Source: Siphonodentalium dalli
Lineage: Eukaryota; Mollusca; Scaphopoda; Gadilida; Siphonodentaliidae
Length of the DNA stretch: 64,000 nt
NCBI GenBank assembly: GCA_032622095.1
Contig: CP136067.1
Location: 129,163,990 to 129,227,989, forward strand
Direction: 5' to 3'
Position 1 is the stretch's first letter, and each line of letters starts with the position of its first letter. The translations under genes were made by a program, and so were the position numbers. Below are positions 24,010 to 35,203 of the stretch, piece after piece. The notes beneath the pieces are model-generated. The model was given only the letters and a program-made list of their open reading frames with translations, ran no database searches and was not told the origin of the DNA.

Positions 24010-25797
24010 TTTAGCTCAACTTACTTAGTAAGTTTGAGCTATTGCCATGGGTTGGCATCCGTCGTCCGTGTGTGCGTGTGTGAGGGTGTGTGTGTGTGTA
24101 TATGTGTCTGTGTGTCCGTCAACAATTTCCTTTGGCGCGGGATACAGGTCGTATCTTTGATCTGATCTTTATGAAATTTGTCATGAACGTTGACATTGAC
24201 ATGTAGATGGGAACGAGTCATTTTTGGGTCATTCGGCCAAAAATCATGGCCGCTGGTGGCCATCTTGGATTTCAAAATTAAATCCATTGGCGCGGGCTAC
24301 AGGCCGTACTGTTTGTGTGATCATCATAAAATATGTCATGAATGTTGACATTTACATGTAGATGGGAACAAGTCATTTTGGGATATTTCGGCCAAAAAAT
24401 ATGGCCGCTGGTGGCCATCTTGTGAATGCAGGAACTTTCTAACCTAGTCAATTTTGAAGAAAGACTCTTCGGACCCTATATGACTCAAACAAATTAATAG
24501 GTCCGTGTGATTTTTCCGTCTTGAAATGTACCGCTTTTGATACTGCCCTAATTCCGCACAAAAAATCATCACCAAAATGTTCAATCATACCCCCATTAAA
24601 TGCCAGGTTAATTATTTCACCCACTCTGGATCAATATTCATCTAGGTATAATATTTCCATGGTGGCTTTGATTTTTTCTTGTTTTTGCATTAACTTTATC
24701 CCAATCATAATCAACCATTCAGCTGCCAGGTGTGATTTTATGCTGACTTGAGTGTGGATGACAGCACACCAAGGGGGATAATTTTTTATATTTGGTGTAC
24801 TATAACCTACAGGCCGTACTGTTTGTCTGATCATCATAAAATTTGTCATGAATGTTGACATTTACATGCAGATGGGAACGAGTCATTTTAGGATCATTCG
24901 GCCAAAAAACATGGCCGCTGGTGGCCATCTTGGATTTTACTCTTTGCATCACTAAATCCTTTGACACATCATACATACCACATCTCTGATCGATCATCAC
25001 CAAACTTCATACGGATCATCGGGGTGACCTCTAGATGGGAACGAGTCATTTTGGGGTCATTTGGCCAAAAAATATGGCCGCCCTCAGCCATCTTGGATTT
25101 TACTCTTTGCATCACTAAATACTTTCACACACCCTACAGACCACAACCCTGATCCGATCATCACCAAACTTCATATTCATCATTGGGGTGGCCCCTAGTT
25201 GGGAAAAAATCATTTTTGGGTCAATCGGCCAAAAAAACATGGTCGCTGGTGGCCATCTTTGATTTTACTCTTTGCATCACTAAATCCTTTGACACATCAT
25301 ACAGACCACATCCCTGATCCGATCATTACTAAACTTCATATGGATCATCGGGGTAACCTCTAGATGGGAATGAGTCATTTTGGGGTCATTCGGCAAAAAA
25401 ATATGGCCACCAATGGCCATTTTGAATTTACTCTTTGTATGACTAAATATTTCTACAAAATCCATTAGCATGGGTTATAGACCGATCTGTTTGTTTGATC
25501 TTCATGAAATTTGTCATGGATGTTCACATTGACATGTAGATGGGAACGAGTCATTTTGGGGTCATTCGGCAAGAAAACATCGGTGGCCATTTTAGTATTT
25601 ACTCTTTGCATCACTAAATCATTTGGCACACCTTACAGACCACATCCCTGATCCGATCATTATGAAACTTGTTATGAATGTTGACATTGACATGTACATC
25701 TTGTCTTACTTAGACATTTCAATTAGCACCTTTCCTAATTCCTCCATATACAGTCCCCCATTAAATTATTCCCCTACCTAAGTTGAGCTACAGTATC
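24010..25797. repeat. Degenerate tandem element, ~150-170 bp units, bounded by short inverted ends
   Basis: About eight units share 'gatgggaacgagtcatttt', 'gggtcattcggccaaaaa', 'atggccgctggtggccatct' and 'ttactctttgcatcactaaa'. The outer ends 'tttagctcaactta' (24010) and 'taagttgagcta' (25779) are inverse. A 'gtgtgtgtgtg' run lies near 24080-24110, and a non-repeat insert at about 24480-24790. Relatives are at 31320-31480 and 38660-38790. The short ORFs here are repeat translations. Confidence 0.8.
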
Positions 25798-25995
25798 ATT
25801 GACACTTTCATTTATAACATTCTGACCAAAATTGCCAGTCGGAGGTGCGTGGAAACGGTGGAATACACCAGTCCATACATCTTGGAGATTACTTCGACTG
25901 ACAACTTTAGCCAGAATGTCAGAGCAAATAAATGTGAATTTGGACATAAATGAGGTATCAGCTTGTTTGAGAAATAGTATAGCATTTGCTCGTAG
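25778..25995 (-). CDS. Candidate minus-strand exon, overlapping a repeat end
   Basis: On the minus strand, 'attattttcacag' is a good acceptor before CTACGAGC and the frame is open for 72 residues (LRANAILFLKQADTSF near the start, FHRFHAPPTGNFG late). It ends at CAACTTAG followed by GTAGGG, an acceptable donor. Composition looks protein-like. Against it, the donor lies inside the inverted end of the repeat at 24010-25797, and no neighbouring exon is recognised. Function unknown. Confidence 0.28.
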
Positions 25996-26228
25996 CTGTG
26001 AAAATAATATGTAATATCTTAGTTTATTACCTTTTTTCATCGCGTTTTAGATCGCCTCGGCCATTTTGAATGCATGATACTCATCAACTCGAAGCCACGT
26101 GATTCCCCATCGTGATGTCGGGAGTTGGGCTCGTGCAGCCTTATAGATCACGCGAGTGTATTCTCTTATATATACGAGTCTCCCATAGAGAACATATACA
26201 TACAATCGAGCAATAATCTGCATGTCCA

Positions 26229-26661
26229 TTAACCCTTTACCCAACAGAACGGCCCTGAGCCAATGCATTCTCTTATTTATGCGAGTCGACCATAGGTCGC
26301 TTCGCATATATAAGAGAATGCATTGGCTTAACACATATTAAAAATGATAAAATTGTCAAAGAATGTAGAAAAATATTATAAAAATTGTTAAAAAATGTAA
26401 GAAAAAATGGTAAAAAGTGTTAAAAAATAATTTGTTTAGGCCAATGCATTCTCTTATATATGCGAGGCGACCTATGGTCGACTCGCATATATAAGAGAAT
26501 GCATTGGCACAGGGCATAACTGTAACCATCACAATGTGGTCGATGAACCGGTTCCAATGATATCCATATTTGTATGGTGTTATTGAGACAGACCGAAGAT
26601 ATTTTAGGCTGTTGAAGCTTTATTTGGGCGTTTTTGGCCGGTTTGTTGGGTAAAGGGTTAA
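26229..26661. mobile_element. TTAA MITE with nested double-hairpin element, reverse orientation
   Basis: Inverted relative to 20890-21288, with TTAACCCTTTACCCAACA ends. Hairpins at 26259-26327 and 26440-26508. A small hairpin remnant ('ttctcttatatatacgag') lies just upstream at 26160-26180. Confidence 0.88.
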
Positions 26662-27228
26662 ACCTGCGGTTATTTATCTGAATCATATCATCGGTAAATC
26701 ATTCGTAAGTGCAAACAATGCGATGCCTCGACCGAACATATACACACACACAATCGAGCGCATACGACAATATTATACTGATGTACATATAATTGTATTG
26801 ACTATATTTATGCATTGGTACTTTGTATATATCTTCATTCATTCAATGGAGGAATAAATAATTCAACAACTTACTCGGGGACGTAGTTGCAGTGGTATAT
26901 GTGCGGGGAGGAAGTTAAGGTTAATGGGGTGGGGTTCTGTAATTATTACACACCCGACCGACATATCAGAACTTATAATTTTTGTTGTTATCGGAAGAAT
27001 TATTCCATGCATTCTATTTCCTGATGTTCTCATTTGTGATGATGCTTTTCTATTAAAGTTTTGTTGTTGAGGCGAACACATATTACGTCATTTACGTCAT
27101 TTATGCCGTGTGACGTAAGCGTGGTTCCGTTGTGTATGGAAGGCCTCGACAGATATGGCACGGGCTGAGACGAAATAACTGTGTTTTTCTATAACATGCG
27201 TGAACTAAAATATTGCACACCCCTCACA

Positions 27229-28705
27229 GTGTAGTGTGGTGGGTTTTATATTAAACAAAGGGCAGTGTGCTGTGTTTGATATTACACACTGTTGTGTGGT
27301 GGGTTTGATATTAAACATAGTGTATTGTGGTGGGTGTGAAATTAAACACACGTTTAGTGTGATTGATTGTAGATTAAACAGAGTGTACTATTGTTTGTTG
27401 AGATTAAACACAGTGCAGTGTGGTGGGTTTGAGATGAAATACAGTGCAGTGTGGTGGGTTTGAGATTAAATACAGTGAAGTGTGGTGGGTTTGAGATTAA
27501 ATACAGTGAAGTGTGGTGGGTTTGAGATTAAATACAGTGCAGTGTGGTGGGTTTGAGATTAATCACAGTGAAGTGTGGTGTGTTTGACATTAAATACAGT
27601 GAAGTGTGGTGGGTTTGAGATTAAATACAGTGAAGTGTGGTGGGTTTGAGATTAAATACAGTGAAGTGTGGTGTGTTTGACATTAAATACAGTGAAGTGT
27701 GGTGGGTTTGAGATTAAATACAGTGAAGTGTGGTGGGTTTGAGATTAATCACAGTGAAGTGTGGTTGGTTTGACATTAAATACAGTGAAGTGTGGTGGGA
27801 TTGAGATTAAATACAGTGAAGTGTGGTGGGTTTGAGATTAAATACAGTGAAGTGTGGTGGGTTTGAGATTAATCACAGTGAAGTGTGGTGGGTTTGAGAT
27901 TAATCACAGTGAAGTGTGGTTGGTTTGAGATTAAATACAGTGACGTGTGGTGGGATTGAGATTAAATACAGTGAAGTGTGGTGGGTCTGAGATTAATCGC
28001 AGTGAAGTGTGGTGGGTTTGAGATTAAATACAGTGAAGTGTGGTGGGTTTGAGATTAATCACAGTGAAGTGTGGTGGGATTGAGATTAAATACAGTGAAG
28101 TGTGGTGGGTTTGAGATTAATCGCAGTGAAGTGTGGTGGGTTTGAGATTAAATACAGTGAAGTGTGGTGGGTTTGAGATTAATCACAGTGAAGTGTGGTG
28201 GGTTTGAGATTAAATACAGTGCAGTGTGGTGGGTTTGAGATTAAATACAGTGAAGTGTGGTGGGTTTGAGATTAAATACAGTGAAGTGTGGTGGGTTTGA
28301 GATTAAATACCGTGAAGTGTGGTGGGTTTGAAATTAAATACAGTGAAGTGTGGTGGGTTTGAGATTAAATACAGTGAAGTGTGGTGGGTTTGAGATTAAA
28401 TACAGTGAAGTGTGGTGTGTTTGAGATTAAATACAGTGCAGTGTGGTGGGTTTGAGATTAATCACAGTGAAGTGTGTGGGTTTGAGATTAAATACAGTGT
28501 AGTGTGGTGGGTTTGAGATTAAATACAGTGAAGTGTGTGGGTTTGAGATTAAATACAGTGTAGTGTGGTGGGTTTGAGATTAATCACAGTGAAGTGTGGT
28601 GGGTTTGAGATTAAATACAGTGAAGTGTGGTGGGTTTGAGATGAAACACAGTATAGTACTAGAGATCAAACACAGTTTTGAGATTAAACACATGCAGTGT
28701 TGTGT
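27229..28705. repeat. 31-bp minisatellite, about 47 copies
   Basis: Units of 'acagtgaagtgtggtgggt' plus 'ttgagattaaat'. The variants 'aatc' for 'aaat' and 'gcag' for 'gaag' are interspersed. The first few units (27229-27420) are more diverged and include longer spacings. The plus strand is T/G-rich. ORFs here shift frame with the 31-bp period and are not coding. Confidence 0.95.
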
Positions 28706-28882
28706 ATTGGGTTTGAGATTAAAGATCAAGAGATCTCAATTTTCTTCGAAATGTGACTTGTTTGGAACCCGTTGTTGTGGCTTTCTCAGAATTGTGAGGA
28801 CAATTTGTTTCACGAATGACATAATAAATAAGTAAATAAATTCAATCAGAAGGCAATAGATACAAACTATGTGGAATAATGC

Positions 28883-29127
28883 TCAAAGGAGTACTGTTCA
28901 CTAAGTCAGGCCATTTATGGGACCATCTCCTTTTATACTCAACAGAATATATGCAACAAATGAATGAATTTGAGCCGTGGATTAGTGCAAAATACAGCCA
29001 TTTACTTTATGAAAGATGCAAACCACATAACAATTATAATGAAAATGGACTTATTGCATATATTCTGTTGAGTATAAAAGGAGATGGTCCCATAAATGGC
29101 CTGATTTAGTGCACAGTACCCCTTTAA
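28883..29127. mobile_element. TTAA-type MITE with ~70-bp TIRs ('AAAGGGGTACTGTACAC' family)
   Basis: The left 'aaaggagtactgttcacta', 'ggccatttatgggaccatct' and 'ccttttatactcaacagaat' are returned in reverse order and inverse orientation on the right, ending 'cagtacccctttaa'. A longer relative is at 31811-32949. Confidence 0.85.
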
Positions 29128-29162
29128 GTGAAGTCCATGGAACAAATGAGGTTCCCTTATAT

Positions 29163-29413
29163 TTAACACTTTCTATACTAAATGATTCTCCCATTCAGTT
29201 ATAACATTATTCATTGGAAATAATTTAGAGGGGTGTTCATGTAATAAAATCAAACGCCAGACAGAAAACAGATAATACAAGAGCAGAATAATTGATATTT
29301 ATTGTGGGAACTGTACCGATAATAAGTCCAACGATAAAACTGTGTTGAGCTTATTATCTGACCATTTCCAAGGGAACTACTCGTCAATGGGTCTTTAGTG
29401 TAGAAAGGGTTCA
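29163..29413. mobile_element. TTAA-flanked MITE (TTAACACTTTCTATACTAAA)
   Basis: Left end TTAACACTTTCTATACTAAA; right end 'tttagtgtagaaagggtt', the inverse. The interior has 'tagaggggtgttcatgtaat' and 'gaactactcgtcaatg'. The right TTAA has mutated to TTCA. Confidence 0.8.
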
Positions 29414-29534
29414 GGAAAATATCTGTACTGAAAAAGTTGCCTATTTGTTATTACATTAACTGGGTAGATTATATGGATTTTGACACTTTGTTTCATGTGA
29501 GTGGGCTGAAGAATTGAAGTATTATATCAACTTC

Positions 29535-30065
29535 TTCAAAGGGATACTGTACGCAATGTTGTTGTTAGTTTCTATAGTCGCTGAATTGTAGAATAAGGTA
29601 ACAGATTTCCATTATTTGAAAGTCTGTTGAGTACGAAGTAATGTTAAGGATGGCATATTAGCCGGAATTCGAAAATACCAATTGTCGCCGTCGAGGTTTT
29701 TTTGGACAGTTTTTAAGAAAATGTATCAAGTCATTGTGTAGTCACTAGTCAGTGAGTGGCTTGAGTTTACGCCCAGTATAAACATAATTTTGTACACGAT
29801 CATGTGTGCCACGCTTTGTCCAATCCACTATCCGAGAATTATTTTGATTACGAGTTGTACACGAAAATTCGTAATTTAATTTATGACTCCAGCCATAAAT
29901 TAAATTTATATCAAATTATAAACTTTGATTTTAAGATAACCTATCAACATGAACGTTTACAGAATACACCTTCGACTCGAATTACTTAGTTTTCTATATA
30001 TTATTGATATTAGATCGTTGTTATCACCGGAAGTTTATTGAAAATGGCGTACAGTACCCATTTAA
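29535..30065. mobile_element. TTAA-type MITE, inverted relative of 19776-20342
   Basis: Left end 'caaagggatactgtacgc', right end 'ggcgtacagtacccatttaa'. Blocks such as 'gaataaggtaacagatttcc' and 'aagtctgttgagtacgaagt' are the inverse of 20190-20300. Confidence 0.75.
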
Positions 30066-30145
30066 GGACATAATCTTATTTTAATGATTTTAATGTTCCA
30101 ACATTTTAGTAGTAGGTGGGAACGCTGATTATCACAGTTTTTTGT

Positions 30146-30638
30146 AGATCATGTGATGAATCTCTACTCTTAGCTACGCACGTAGTGATCATATTCCACC
30201 AGTACAAAACCTGGGAACTTTCTGAAATTTTGACAGGGAACCTCATAAAGTCGAAAAATAACTCGGGGAATATATTTCTTAGTTATTACCTGTTCCTTAA
30301 TAATGTACTTAATGTCCCAACTCGAAATGGAATGTTTTTCTGTGACTTACGTGATATCGCAATAAACATTGAATTAATCACCCAGGAGAAATTCCATTAT
30401 TGCACACGACTCAAACCAAAATCGCTCACAAATTCACTTAAATCGTGAAATTTTGAGTTGGGACCTTCACCAACAGTGAAGTACATTATAAGGGAACAGA
30501 TCGTAATTAAGAAATGTATTCCCCTCGTTATTTGTTCGACTTATGAGGTTCTCTGTCAAAACTTCAAACAGTTCCAAGTTTATGAATTGGTGGAATATGA
30601 TCTCTACGGGCGTTAGCCAGAGTAGAGATTCGTGACAA
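30146..30638. mobile_element. MITE with ~125-bp TIRs, uninterrupted copy of the 2791 family
   Basis: Left 'agatcatgtgatgaatctct', 'catattccaccagtacaaaa' and 'gacagggaacctcataaagt' are mirrored by right 'ttatgaggttctctgtcaaa', 'ggtggaatatgatctctac' and 'agtagagattcgtgac'. No nested insertion here. Confidence 0.8.
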
Positions 30639-31185
30639 AAGTTTATTGGTCAAAATCCGTCCGAGAAGTTTGATGTAACTCCATAATTTTACAATGATGG
30701 ACTGGTGAGATAAGGCATAAGGGCATGTAGCTAATTCCACGCATTTCGAAATATAAGGGTTAGTGTAAAGCAAAGGTACATACATGCAAAACAAACAATA
30801 CTGATTGTGTTTTATGCCTGAATTCTCACATGCGCAACTGTATTTCATGGTATGCGAACACGTGAATACAAATTCTATCAATTCCACCATGTGGCCTGAT
30901 GTGGCAAGTAATTGTGGGAACTAGAGACGGAACTCGTGGATATATCGTTACTGAAGAAGACGGCATTCGTGGATGTATCGTTACTGAAGGATGAAACATC
31001 TGCTCGTTCGAGATATTAGCAGCTGATTGTAAATTGTTATGACTGCTGGCCTCACAACAAGTCAGCCTTGGGAGGTACATGCATTCCGGAGCTTGAGCTA
31101 TGGCAGCATTACTTGACACGCGTGTATTGATTTCTACCGATATCACGGTTTGAGTTGGTATATTGCGATCTGTGAGGGTGCCACC

Positions 31186-31627
31186 AGTGGGGAGGGGTCG
31201 GAAAAAAAATTCAGGCACGTATGCTGATTTTTTTCTTTCGACCCTTGTTGGGACCCACCCACCCCCCGCGTCCAATTTTTTTTCGAGAGATTTGCGGGGG
31301 GGGGGATTCACTGTAAGCAGCTGTATATGAACTTGTGTCATTTTGGGGTCATTCGGGCAAAAAACATGGCTGCCAGAGGTCATCTTGGATTTCAAAATTC
31401 AATCCATTAGCATGGGCTACAGACTATAGTGTTTGTCTGATCGTCATTAAATTTGTCATTTATGTTAATATTGACATTCTAATGTGTTTTAAGCCAAACT
31501 CATTGCAAAAACAGTCAAAATGACTTGCAGGGAAAAACAATTTGAGTTGCGGAATAAAATGTTTGTTGGTCCCATCGACCACCCACCACCCCGACATACG
31601 TGCCCGGAACCCCCCCCCCCCCCCCTG
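31186..31627. mobile_element. hAT-like MITE, copy 1
   Basis: Ends 'agtggggaggggtcgg' plus 'caggcacgtatg' and the inverse 'catacgtgcccgga' followed by a C-run and CTG. The flanking 8-mers GTGCCACC and GTGACACC differ at one base. Its interior contains one unit of the 'ggtcattcgg' repeat family. The relative at 38513-38988 has the same structure. Confidence 0.65.
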
Positions 31628-31810
31628 GTGACACCACCTTTTTCTGGTATATACGCGTGATACGCTCGTGATTTTGAAGTGATCCGCAGGATTCATACCC
31701 ATCTGTTAACTGTCATTCAGCAATCATGGGGGTAGGGGCTGACATACTCATTTGTTGCTCAAGTAATGTCCATAACTTTAAAATATAAAGAGTTAATATA
31801 CACAATTACA

Positions 31811-32949
31811 TTAAAGGGGTACTGTACACTATAACCAGCGATTTATGTGATAATGTGACATTTTCTTTTATACTCAACACAACACATGAATGCATTTGAG
31901 CCATGAATTAGCGCAAAATACAACCGTATGCTCTATGAACGATGCAAACAACCATGTAACTATAAGGAAAATGAATTTATGACTGGAGTCATAAATTCAT
32001 TTTCATTATAATTACCATGTTGTTTGCATCGTTCACATAGCATACATATGTATTTTGCACTAACCCATGGCTCAAATTCATTCATTTGGTTGCGTATGTT
32101 CTCACAAATTGTTGAGTATAAAAAGAGATGGTCCCATAAATCGCAGGATTTAGTGTACAGTAAGCCCCGGTTCCATAACCCCGATTTTCCACCCCGAATG
32201 TTCCCGAATGACTCCCGAATCATAATTTTGCAAAAATCGTGGAGTAAGTTCGGGACGAGTCGGTACAGTGAATTTTTACCCCCGAACATGATCGGGGATA
32301 TCGGTGCTATCGGGGTCGATTCGGGACGATTCTGGGCCCGCTCCCGACAGTTTTGAAATGTTCAAAACTATCGGGAACCAAGCCGAATCGCTCCCGATTT
32401 GTCAATCATCGGTAGCAATTCGGCACCTATTCGGGAGTAGTCGGCAATATTCGGCAATATTCGGGTGGATATTCTGGAGTAGTCGGCAGTATTCGGTAGC
32501 TTATTCCCGAATTCGCCATGTGTGGCTGCTTTTATACTGAGATCTATCCGGTGTATCTGCAAATTTCGGCATCGATTCGGGACGTTCGGCAGCAATTGAA
32601 TGCCAATTCGGTATTTATTCGGCATCAATTCGGTACCAGTTCGGCATTGATTCGGGGTATTCGGCAACAAGTCGGTAGTAATCTGGGTAATTCGGCAGCT
32701 ACTCGCACGAAATTTCGGTATCAGTTCGGGATAATTCTTTATCATTCGGGAAGAAATTCGGAAGCATTCTGGAATACTCGGCAATGTTCGGGACGATTAA
32801 ATTTTGCCATCAGTTCGGCGGCTTTTGGAATAAAACTCGTCCAGAATTCTCTCGAATGCTGCCGATTTGGTCTGGTCCCGAATTGGTGCCGAATATACTA
32901 ATTCGGGACAGAAAATCGGGAATATGGAACCGGGGCAGTACCCCCTTAA
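31811..32949. mobile_element. Long palindromic TTAA element, split by a second element
   Basis: Starts TTAAAGGGGTACTGTACACT. The arms (31811-31985 and 31986-32162) fold back over about 175 bp through 'gaatttatgactggagtcat'. The final 'agtacccccttaa' is found at 32937-32949, after a 774-bp insertion. Flanking TTAA is intact on both sides. Confidence 0.85.
32163..32936. mobile_element. Inserted TIR element with TCGG-rich interior
   Basis: Terminal repeats 'gccccggttccataacccc' and its inverse end 'gggaatatggaaccggggc'. The 4-bp AGTA at 32159-32162 and 32937-32940 is the probable target duplication, because removing the insert restores the host's 'acagtacccc'. The interior is a loose array of 'attcggca', 'attcggga' and 'agtcggcaat' words. 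ORFs in three frames are products of this simple composition. No transposase seen. Confidence 0.8.
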
Positions 32950-33064
32950 AATATGTCATTTGGGCTGGAAGATAATAAAATGTGAATAATTTTGGTATAA
33001 AATTGATATATTGAATGCTGCTTACCAGTCGTTTTGTTGAATTCTCAATACCGGTTAAATTCAC

Positions 33065-33134
33065 AGGTATTTGGCACAATAGGCCCCAATACACCATGTG
33101 TTTGGGGTGGTTGGGTCTATTGTGTCAAAAACCT
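33065..33134. repeat. Short palindrome, ~30-bp arms
   Basis: 'aggtatttggcacaatag' and 'gccccaatacac' fold back on 'gtgtttgggg' and 'tctattgtgtcaaaaacct'. Confidence 0.65.
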
Positions 33135-33564
33135 GAGGTTAAATGGGGCATATGAACCCCGAGTATCAGTTAACAGGGGGAATCCCGTGTACCAAAATAG
33201 GGGGGGGGGTGACTTCCTCCCATAAAACATTTCTATTGTTTCCATCAAAGATATATAGTAACATAACATTTGATTACACTGATCCTAGACTCGTCATATT
33301 TGGGGGGGGGGGGGGGTGCTTACAATGTGCTATAGGTATACTTTACCAAGGATGTGCCACGGACCCACACGGCGACGTCATGCAAACTGTGAATGGGGCC
33401 CATCAAACATAACGAGAACAACATTGTGTGTTCAGCAGTATATTGTGTTATTGCATGAATTAAAATACAAAAGTATATTTTATCAAGATCTCAATATGTA
33501 CAGAACATGATTACCAAAAATATGCCTTCGAATAAAAATATCTAACAAACAAAGAAGCCTGAGA

Positions 33565-33697
33565 TTAGTGTATCTGTCATTTGCAGAATGAGGTCCCCAG
33601 AGGGTGAATTTAGTGATGCTACCCCGATATGCGGGGTAGCATCACTAAATTCACCCTCTGGGTACCTCATTCTGCAAATGACAGACACACTATTTCA
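33565..33697. mobile_element. Solo 91-bp hairpin element (second hairpin family)
   Basis: The core hairpin 33584-33674 has arms 'cagaatgaggtccccagagg', 'gtgaatttagtgatgctacc' and a 'cgatatg' turn. It is flanked by inverse 'gtgtatctgtcatttg' and 'caaatgacagacacac'. Two-hairpin versions of this element are at 34920-35161 and 39407-39868. Confidence 0.85.
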
Positions 33698-33813
33698 AGG
33701 CTTGCAAACAGAGATTTATAAATACAGCGAAATCATAATATTTAAAGATCCGTATAATTATCAAAGTTAACATTAAGCCTGGAAAATCTTTACTCGTTCC
33801 CGTAATAAATAAC

Positions 33814-34075
33814 CATGCTCAGCCACACGTAGGAGTAACGTGTAACGTGTGTTGCTATGGTGTTGCTATGGATATGCGCTTGGCGGGAAAAGTCATATGA
33901 TTTTTCGGCGCCAAAGCTACACGTTTTGAGATATCGGCCCAACTTGTAGCAGAACGTGTAAACAATAATCCGGTGGTAGAGACAGCTGAATGGTCACGCG
34001 AGTCAGGTGACTTTCGTTGGCAATGGCAACACACGTTACCAGTTACACGTACGTGTAGCTGAAACTGGCTATTAA
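33814..34075. mobile_element. Small TIR element ('cagccacacgta' ends)
   Basis: Left 'cagccacacgtaggagtaac' plus 'gtgtaacgtgtgttgc' is matched by the inverse of right 'gcaacacacgttaccag' plus 'ttacacgtacgtgtagctg'. The interior is unique, with no ORF of interest. Confidence 0.65.
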
Positions 34076-34217
34076 ATACATGTATAGGGCGAAAACAATA
34101 CATTATACTCATACAAGTAAAGTTTGAAATTACTTGTCAAATATTATATCGTTATCATCCAAACTATTTTGTCGCTAAATTCAAACTGGAACCCATTTGT
34201 TCTATAACATACAACAA

Positions 34218-34648
34218 TTAAAGGTACTCAATCTGATTCGATGGTCCCCATATCATCAGATTACAACAACAACATTTTTTAAATGCCGCTTCAGTTATCG
34301 GAATCGATTAGTTGCCCAAAATTAATGCTAACCACGGTCGACTATAGTATAAAATTGCCCAAAACCTGTTATTTATCAACATTTTTGTCAATAAATTTTT
34401 GCCGGTTTGTCGAATATCTGACACAAAAAAGCCACTTGATTTTAGAGTTATCCATCTTCATCCGTAATTTGGTCAGAGAAATTCCTCTCGTTGACTGTTT
34501 ACTGGGCCTCTTAAAATTAAAATAATAGATTTCAAACATCGATATCTGATCACTTTGCGCTTTGATTTGACTCGAATCAAATATTTTTTACCCCCGAAGC
34601 CAAGTAAATAGTAATTTGCAAGCGTTAATTCGGATTGAGTACCGTTAA
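34218..34648. mobile_element. TTAA-flanked MITE ('GGTACTCAATC' family), copy 1
   Basis: TTAA, 'aggtactcaatctgatt', an interior with 'cctgttatttatcaaca', then 'aattcggattgagtaccg' and TTAA. The relative at 35801-36216 is inverted. Confidence 0.75.
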
Positions 34649-34660
34649 GAGCGGTCACTG

Positions 34661-35203
34661 TTAACACTTCCTATACTAAATGGATTCTCCAATTCAATTT
34701 ATAAAGATATACATTAGAATGGTCTATTATTCATTTGGAGGGGAGTTCAGTATAAATTAGCAGACGACAGTCAGATGAAAAGATAACACAAGTGCTGAAG
34801 GAAAAATAGTTATTTGTGGGACATGTTCAGATAATATGTTCAAGAAAAGACATACCTGCCACCTATGGTCGTTTGTTGAACATACTGTCTAAATATTTCG
34901 TATGGGAACTACACGCAAGCCTTGAAATAGTCTGTCATTTGCAGAATGAGGTCCCCAGAGGGTGAATTTAGTGATGCTACCTCGCATAGCGGGCTAGCAT
35001 CACCAAATTCACCCTCTGGGGACCTCATTCTGCTTACACCTTAGCAGAATGAGGTTCCCAGAGGGTGAATTTGGTGATGCTAGCCCGCTATGCGGGGTAG
35101 CATCACTAAATTAACCCTCTAGGGACCTCATTTTGCAAATGACAGACACACTATTTCAAGGATTGACTACACGCCAATGAGTATTTAGTACATAATGGGT
35201 TAA
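34661..35203. mobile_element. TTAA MITE (TTAACACTTCCTATACTAAA) hosting a double-hairpin insertion
   Basis: Left TTAACACTTCCTATACTAAA, right 'gtatttagtacataatgggt' ending in TTAA. The typical interior 'ttcatttggaggggagttca' and 'gggaactacacgcaagcc' is split by the element 34920-35161. Confidence 0.8.
34920..35161. mobile_element. Double-hairpin element of the 91-bp family
   Basis: Outer ends 'ccttgaaatagtctgtcatt' and 'gacagacacactatttcaag'. Two 91-bp hairpins, 34942-35032 and 35045-35135, are separated by only about 12 bp. Each arm reads 'cagaatgaggtccccagagg' then 'gtgaatttagtgatgc'. Confidence 0.85.

Noticed and set aside
26863-27081. 72-residue minus-strand frame
   Set aside because: No splice sites, motif or repeat link. 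Length is within chance for this composition.
27229-28705. CRISPR-like regular array
   Set aside because: The units are adjacent copies with no unique spacers, in an animal-type genome. It is a minisatellite.
30826-31395. 189-residue minus-strand frame
   Set aside because: It crosses the hAT-like MITE end, a repeat unit and unrelated DNA. No motif, splice context or consistent composition supports a gene.
32368-32784. 138-residue minus-strand frame with many PN and CR residues
   Set aside because: Made by the TCGG-word interior of the inserted element. Frames on both strands are open for the same reason.
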